A stretch of DNA of 32,444 nt. Origin: an uncultured Flavobacteriales bacterium (GTDB lineage Bacteria > Bacteroidota > Bacteroidia > Flavobacteriales_C > GCA-002722245). The position numbers and the translations under genes were made by a program. The notes under the pieces are model-generated. The model searched no databases. It had not been told where the DNA came from and was given only the letters and a program-made list of their open reading frames with translations. The stretch is taken from positions 1 to 32,444 of the forward strand of contig CAJJCC010000036.1 in NCBI GenBank assembly GCA_905182585.1. Reading direction: 5' to 3'. Shown one piece after another: positions 27,952 to 32,444 of the stretch. Numbering within the stretch: the stretch's first letter is position 1; the number at the start of each line of letters is the position of its first letter.

Positions 27952-28935
27952 ATGGGTAAACAAATAAAAAAAATTGGTGTCTTAACATCAGGAGGAGATT
28001 CTCCAGGAATGAACGCAGCCATTAGGGCTGTCGTTCGTTCTTCTTTGTATTATGGAATTGAAGCGGTAGGTATCTATCGCGGATATGAAGGTATGATCGA
28101 AGGAGATTTTGAATCAATGGATGTTCGTTCCGTAAACCATATCTTGGGAAAGGGAGGAACAGTATTGAAATCCGCTCGTTGTTTAGAATTCCACAAGCCA
28201 GAAGTAAGAGCAATTGCAGCCAAACAGTTAAAAGAGCATGGTATTGATGCTGTTGTAGCTATTGGTGGTAACGGAACTTTTACGGGTGCCAAATTATTAT
28301 GGGAAGAGCATGATATTCCAGTTATTGGAGTTCCTGGGACAATCGATAATGATTTACACGGATCAGATTCAACCATTGGATTTGATACTGCTAATAATAT
28401 TGTTTTAGAAGCAATTGACAACATTAGAAATACTGCATTATCTCATAATAGATTGTTTTTTGTTGAGGTAATGGGAAGAGAGTCCGGATATATTGCAGCC
28501 TATACTGGTTTAGCATCTGGTGCTTTTAGTGTTTTAATTCCTGAAAATGAAACTACTTTCGAAGATCTTATTGAGAAATTAGACAAAGGAAGAAGAAATG
28601 GAAAAACATCTAGTATTGTTGTTGTTGCTGAAGGTAATAAATGGGGTGGAGCTTCTGAAATTAAGCAATTGTTTAAGGAAAAAGCACCATCTTATGATGC
28701 CAAGGTTACAATATTAGGTCACACGCAAAGAGGTGGTAACCCAACTTGTTTCGACAGAATTCTTGCAAGTCGTTTAGGCGTTGCTGCTGTTGAAGGTTTA
28801 AAAGAAGGAAAAGCTGGTGTAATGGCAGGAATAATCAAAAATGAAGTGAAATATACTTCACTAGAAGATGCAATCCAATTTAAAGATAGTGTTGATGAAG
28901 AAATTGTTAGAGTTGCAGAAATTCTATCAATTTAA
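27952..28935 (+). CDS. pfkA: ATP-dependent 6-phosphofructokinase
   Basis: LTSGGDSPGMNAAIRAVVR; IGGNGTFTGA; GVPGTIDNDLHGSDSTIGFDTA; EVMGRESGYIA. Confidence 0.96.
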   Translation: MGKQIKKIGVLTSGGDSPGMNAAIRAVVRSSLYYGIEAVGIYRGYEGMIEGDFESMDVRSVNHILGKGGTVLKSARCLEFHKPEVRAIAAKQLKEHGIDAVVAIGGNGTFTGAKLLWEEHDIPVIGVPGTIDNDLHGSDSTIGFDTANNIVLEAIDNIRNTALSHNRLFFVEVMGRESGYIAAYTGLASGAFSVLIPENETTFEDLIEKLDKGRRNGKTSSIVVVAEGNKWGGASEIKQLFKEKAPSYDAKVTILGHTQRGGNPTCFDRILASRLGVAAVEGLKEGKAGVMAGIIKNEVKYTSLEDAIQFKDSVDEEIVRVAEILSI

Positions 28936-28953
28936 TTAATTAATAAAATTAAT

Positions 28954-28986
28954 AAAAAAGGCTTCAATTTATTGGAGCCTTTTTTA
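28954..28986 (+). terminator. Rho-independent terminator after pfkA
   Basis: ggcttcaa-tttat-tggagcc hairpin (one wobble) followed by T6. Confidence 0.85.
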
Positions 28987-29143
28987 TGTGTAAAAACTAT
29001 TTTTGTCTTAATTAACTACTTATGAGGTTGTTGCATTTTTTTGTCTTGATTATGTCGGGTAACGTAAACCGAATAAAAGAGTTACGAATAAAGTTAATTT
29101 TTGTTAATTAGTATTATATTTGAATCTTAAACTTCATTTGACT

Positions 29144-30415
29144 ATGAGAAGAATTTTTTCATTATGTGCGATTACAGTGTTACTCCTAGGCGGAGTCATT
29201 AAAGCACAAGAACCATGTAAACAAATTATCGGATACTACCCATCTTGGCAAATGTACAAGAGATCTGGAGCTGTTGTCCCTGAGGTTATTGATTATTCAA
29301 GATACAGTATCCTAAATTACTCATTTTTTGCACCTGATAGTAATGGGTATTTAAAAGGTACCGATCCATGGGCTGATACCTTACTTTTAAGAGGTAGAAT
29401 TGATTGGGGAAAACCACAACCTGCATATTTTACGAATACATCATTAATTGATTTCTCTCATTTATGGGGCGTTAAAGTAATGGTTTCAATCGGAGGTTGG
29501 ACACTTTCAGACAATTTCCCTGGTATTGCAAATGATCCTGTAAAAACTAAGCGTTTTGTTGACGAATGTGTTAGAGTAATAAAAACCTACCAGTTTGATG
29601 GGATTGATATTGATTGGGAATACCCATGTTATGAAGAACATAGTGGAAGACCAGATGTTGATAAAGAAAACTTCACGAAATTCATGTATGCTATTAGACT
29701 TGGAATTGATTCTTTAGGGAAAACAATGGGTAGAATAGATGAGGATAAGTTCTTATTAACTGCAGCATTTGGAGCGAATAAAGGTCAAATGGACTGTATT
29801 GAATACAAAAAAGTATCTGAATTCATGGATTACATTAATATGATGACTTATGACTTTAATGGAGTTTGGTCACCAGATGCAAATCATAACTCCCCTTTAT
29901 ACTCTCCATCTAGTGGATATGAGGGGTCTTTAGACCTCGCGTTTAAATTGTTACAGGAAAAAGGTGTTCCCGCAAAAAAAATAAATTTAGGAGTTGCATT
30001 TTACGGTAGAAGCTTAAAAGGTTTCAAAGGGAAAGAGCCTGCTATGTATGCTGAGCATGATGGTAAAGCAGATGTTGAAAGATATCCTTTACATGAAGGT
30101 ATGCCACTTTACTACAGAATCGTAGATGAAATGGACGCATATGATAAACAAGAATGGGATGAAGCTGCACAAAACCCTTATGCGATTAGTACTAAGGATT
30201 CATCGCTAATTTCTTACGACAATGAAAAGTCAATTAGATTAAAAGCTAAATATGCATTAGACAATAAATGTGCTGGTGTTATTATTTGGGATGCTACTGG
30301 TGATTATATCGAAAAGAAGAAAGGTTCTCTGTTAATTTCTGGGACACCTTTAGTTGATCAATTGGTTGATGTTCTTCAACCTTGTGAAATGCCAAGAATC
30401 AAAAAAAGATATTAA
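29144..30415 (+). CDS. Secreted GH18 chitinase-like glycoside hydrolase
   Basis: FDGIDIDWEYP (DxxDxDxE), VMVSIGGWTLSD, signal peptide MRRIFSLCAITVLLLGGVIKAQ. ATG at 29144 preferred over TTG at 29120, which falls in a TATATTTG box. Confidence 0.92.
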   Translation: MRRIFSLCAITVLLLGGVIKAQEPCKQIIGYYPSWQMYKRSGAVVPEVIDYSRYSILNYSFFAPDSNGYLKGTDPWADTLLLRGRIDWGKPQPAYFTNTSLIDFSHLWGVKVMVSIGGWTLSDNFPGIANDPVKTKRFVDECVRVIKTYQFDGIDIDWEYPCYEEHSGRPDVDKENFTKFMYAIRLGIDSLGKTMGRIDEDKFLLTAAFGANKGQMDCIEYKKVSEFMDYINMMTYDFNGVWSPDANHNSPLYSPSSGYEGSLDLAFKLLQEKGVPAKKINLGVAFYGRSLKGFKGKEPAMYAEHDGKADVERYPLHEGMPLYYRIVDEMDAYDKQEWDEAAQNPYAISTKDSSLISYDNEKSIRLKAKYALDNKCAGVIIWDATGDYIEKKKGSLLISGTPLVDQLVDVLQPCEMPRIKKRY

Positions 30416-30437
30416 TAATTAACCTTAAATTTTAGGT

Positions 30438-32444
30438 ATGATAAATAATAGAAAACTATTCACATCTCTACTTGTATCTGCGGGGCTTTCGTCTACGATT
30501 GCAATTGCTGGAGGAGTAACAGGTGGTGATAGCGCTTCTTACAACCCTCACAACTCCGTTAGAATGGGGTTCATGATGCCAAATGGAACTGAATCGAAAA
30601 ACGATTCTACTTCAGAAGGAAACTTTAATAAGAAGTTTAATTATGTAAATCAAGGAGAGAAAAAAGGAAAAGGGCTTTTAGGTAATAACTTAGAAGTTTC
30701 AGGAGTAACGCGTTTTATTACTATTCAAAGGTCGATGCAACAGTCTTATGTTGACATGACTACAAGTGATAAAAACATATCATTTACGGATTACCCAAGT
30801 GCAGATGCTAATTCTGGTGCTAATGCAGGTTTCCCGCTTTTAGAATTAAACTTACAGTCTCAAATAAAACAAGACTTTAATTTTAATGTTGGTTATTCAT
30901 TAGGACATAATATTACTGGTGATATTGATGGAAGTTCAAGAAATATCGGAGCTGTCCAAAATTTAAATTTTGGAGCTCAGTTAAAAACTGGTGTTGTAAA
31001 GACGTCTATTTGGGCTGGAGAAGTTCTTTGGACTAATTTGTCTCGTTTTACAATGGGGCAACCTGAGTTTACTGATAATTACTTTGAAAGATTACCTTGG
31101 GATTGGTACAGAACATCATACACTAGATACCAAGAGTACTTTACTTTATCAAGTAATATCGGAGCAAGAAACCTAGGTAGATCTCCCTTACAAGGTGGGA
31201 TAGGTGTAGTTGAGATTCTTCCATTACAAACGAGTTTTAAAGTAATCTACGGGCAAACGAACAGAAGTATTATTGCTGCTGATCATGGAACAGGATTTCC
31301 TTCTTATATTACTGGTTATCGTTTAGAGAAGTATCTTTTTGAAAGAACTGTTAGAGGTAAAGCTGGTCTTAATGTTTATGCTAAAAGAGCATATACTGAT
31401 GTTGTTGGTGAAATCGATGATAACAACACAATGTACACTATGGATTTTGACGTTAAGGTCAAAAAAATCAAGTTTGATGGTGAAATAGGAGGAAGTGTTC
31501 TAAATAATCCAGGTGTAACTAATGATGCTGGTGATTTAGAAGATAATACTGGATTTGGTGCGGTTTTCAAAACAGCCTTTGATAGAAGAGCTGTTCTTTG
31601 GCCATTCTCAATTGAGTTTTATAATATTAGTAAAAACTTTGGAAATGTTGATGGATCGATCTTAAATCAAAATGGAAGTATCATGCAGGGTGGAGCTAAG
31701 AATGAGTTCATCTATAACGATTCTTATTTCGCCAATGTAGCTAATGAAGCTGGTCAAATAACAAACAACAGAAGAGGTATCAATTTAGATATTGAAGCTA
31801 ACTTTGGAGATTTTAAGATTCAATTAGGATATTCAGCAAGTCAGGAAATTGAAAAATTAACGGATTCATTAACAATCCAACATAGAGTTAATGCATTTTC
31901 AAGATCTAGATTCAGACCATGGTTTCAAGCTGCAGGTCCTTATGGAAGAATCAAGAGTTTCTGGTACAGAACGTTTGAAACCTTAACGTTATCAAATGAA
32001 GATGGATACCTTCAAAGAGATAATTTAGGGTTTAATGCTTTAGAGATTGGATTGAAGTACAAAAAGCCTGTAGGTAAAAATCAGGAAATCGTTATTTTAA
32101 ATCAAAGTACCGTGAATACCATTAAGGAAGGATTTAATGTGTTCTCTGCACCTGGTGATGCAAATGTTTTAGCATCTGTACTTTATAATGATTTTACAGC
32201 TGCTTTTAAATTCAATAAAAAGTTGTCCTTAATTGGGAACTTTGCTGTTGAATCTACAAAAGGAAGTACAAGAACAAACTTATCTCCCGATGTTGATGGA
32301 AAAGATGAAGAGAGAATCATTTCTCAAATAGGGCATATGTATGCTTTAGGGGTTGATTATGATTTAACAAGAAAAACTTCATTTCACTTAAGATCTAAAT
32401 ACATGGATCATAAAGACAAGAATTTTTTGAAAGATAAATTCTCA
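30438..32444 (+). CDS. Large predicted outer-membrane/surface beta-strand-rich protein, 3' end outside the window
   Basis: ATG at 30438 opens a frame with no stop to the window edge (669 codons). N-terminus MINNRKLFTSLLVSAGLSSTIAIAGG looks like a signal peptide; alternating-residue, aromatic-rich segments suggest a beta-barrel. Absent from the ORF track. Confidence 0.8.
   Translation, partial: MINNRKLFTSLLVSAGLSSTIAIAGGVTGGDSASYNPHNSVRMGFMMPNGTESKNDSTSEGNFNKKFNYVNQGEKKGKGLLGNNLEVSGVTRFITIQRSMQQSYVDMTTSDKNISFTDYPSADANSGANAGFPLLELNLQSQIKQDFNFNVGYSLGHNITGDIDGSSRNIGAVQNLNFGAQLKTGVVKTSIWAGEVLWTNLSRFTMGQPEFTDNYFERLPWDWYRTSYTRYQEYFTLSSNIGARNLGRSPLQGGIGVVEILPLQTSFKVIYGQTNRSIIAADHGTGFPSYITGYRLEKYLFERTVRGKAGLNVYAKRAYTDVVGEIDDNNTMYTMDFDVKVKKIKFDGEIGGSVLNNPGVTNDAGDLEDNTGFGAVFKTAFDRRAVLWPFSIEFYNISKNFGNVDGSILNQNGSIMQGGAKNEFIYNDSYFANVANEAGQITNNRRGINLDIEANFGDFKIQLGYSASQEIEKLTDSLTIQHRVNAFSRSRFRPWFQAAGPYGRIKSFWYRTFETLTLSNEDGYLQRDNLGFNALEIGLKYKKPVGKNQEIVILNQSTVNTIKEGFNVFSAPGDANVLASVLYNDFTAAFKFNKKLSLIGNFAVESTKGSTRTNLSPDVDGKDEERIISQIGHMYALGVDYDLTRKTSFHLRSKYMDHKDKNFLKDKFS

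Noticed and set aside
28074-28424. 116-aa and 63-aa minus-strand ORFs within pfkA
   Set aside because: Antisense to a highly conserved gene; products of codon usage rather than coding signal.
1-32444. CRISPR arrays, IS elements, prophage, toxin-antitoxin or defence cluster
   Set aside because: Looked for and not seen: no spaced direct-repeat array, no transposase/integrase motifs, no phage structural genes.

Overview
AT-rich chromosomal window whose gene content and promoter style suggest a Bacteroidota (Flavobacteriales-like) genome; this assignment is inference. Most of it is housekeeping: asparagine synthase (5'-truncated), M1 peptidase, glycosyltransferase, M61 peptidase, lpdA, a flippase-like membrane protein, a PLP enzyme, gltB-gltD, tRNA-Gly, a TetR regulator, dnaE with a fused exonuclease, lgt, two DUF1573-like proteins, a thioredoxin-fold lipoprotein, tRNA-Lys, aroK, gap-pfkA, a GH18 chitinase, and a large surface-type ORF open at the 3' edge that the ORF track omits. 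I saw no CRISPR array, IS element, prophage or defence island. Best candidates for follow-up: (1) an M1 metallopeptidase fused to an apparent Omp85/D15-like beta-barrel; (2) a tRNA-Gly in which the near-universal G19-C56 tertiary pair appears replaced by A19-U56; (3) two palindromes between tetR and dnaE, one inside the putative dnaE promoter; (4) a 26-nt dyad at the putative gap transcription start; (5) a recurring TTG-N20-TAnnTTYG promoter architecture; (6) paired DUF1573-like proteins sharing a four-cysteine motif.
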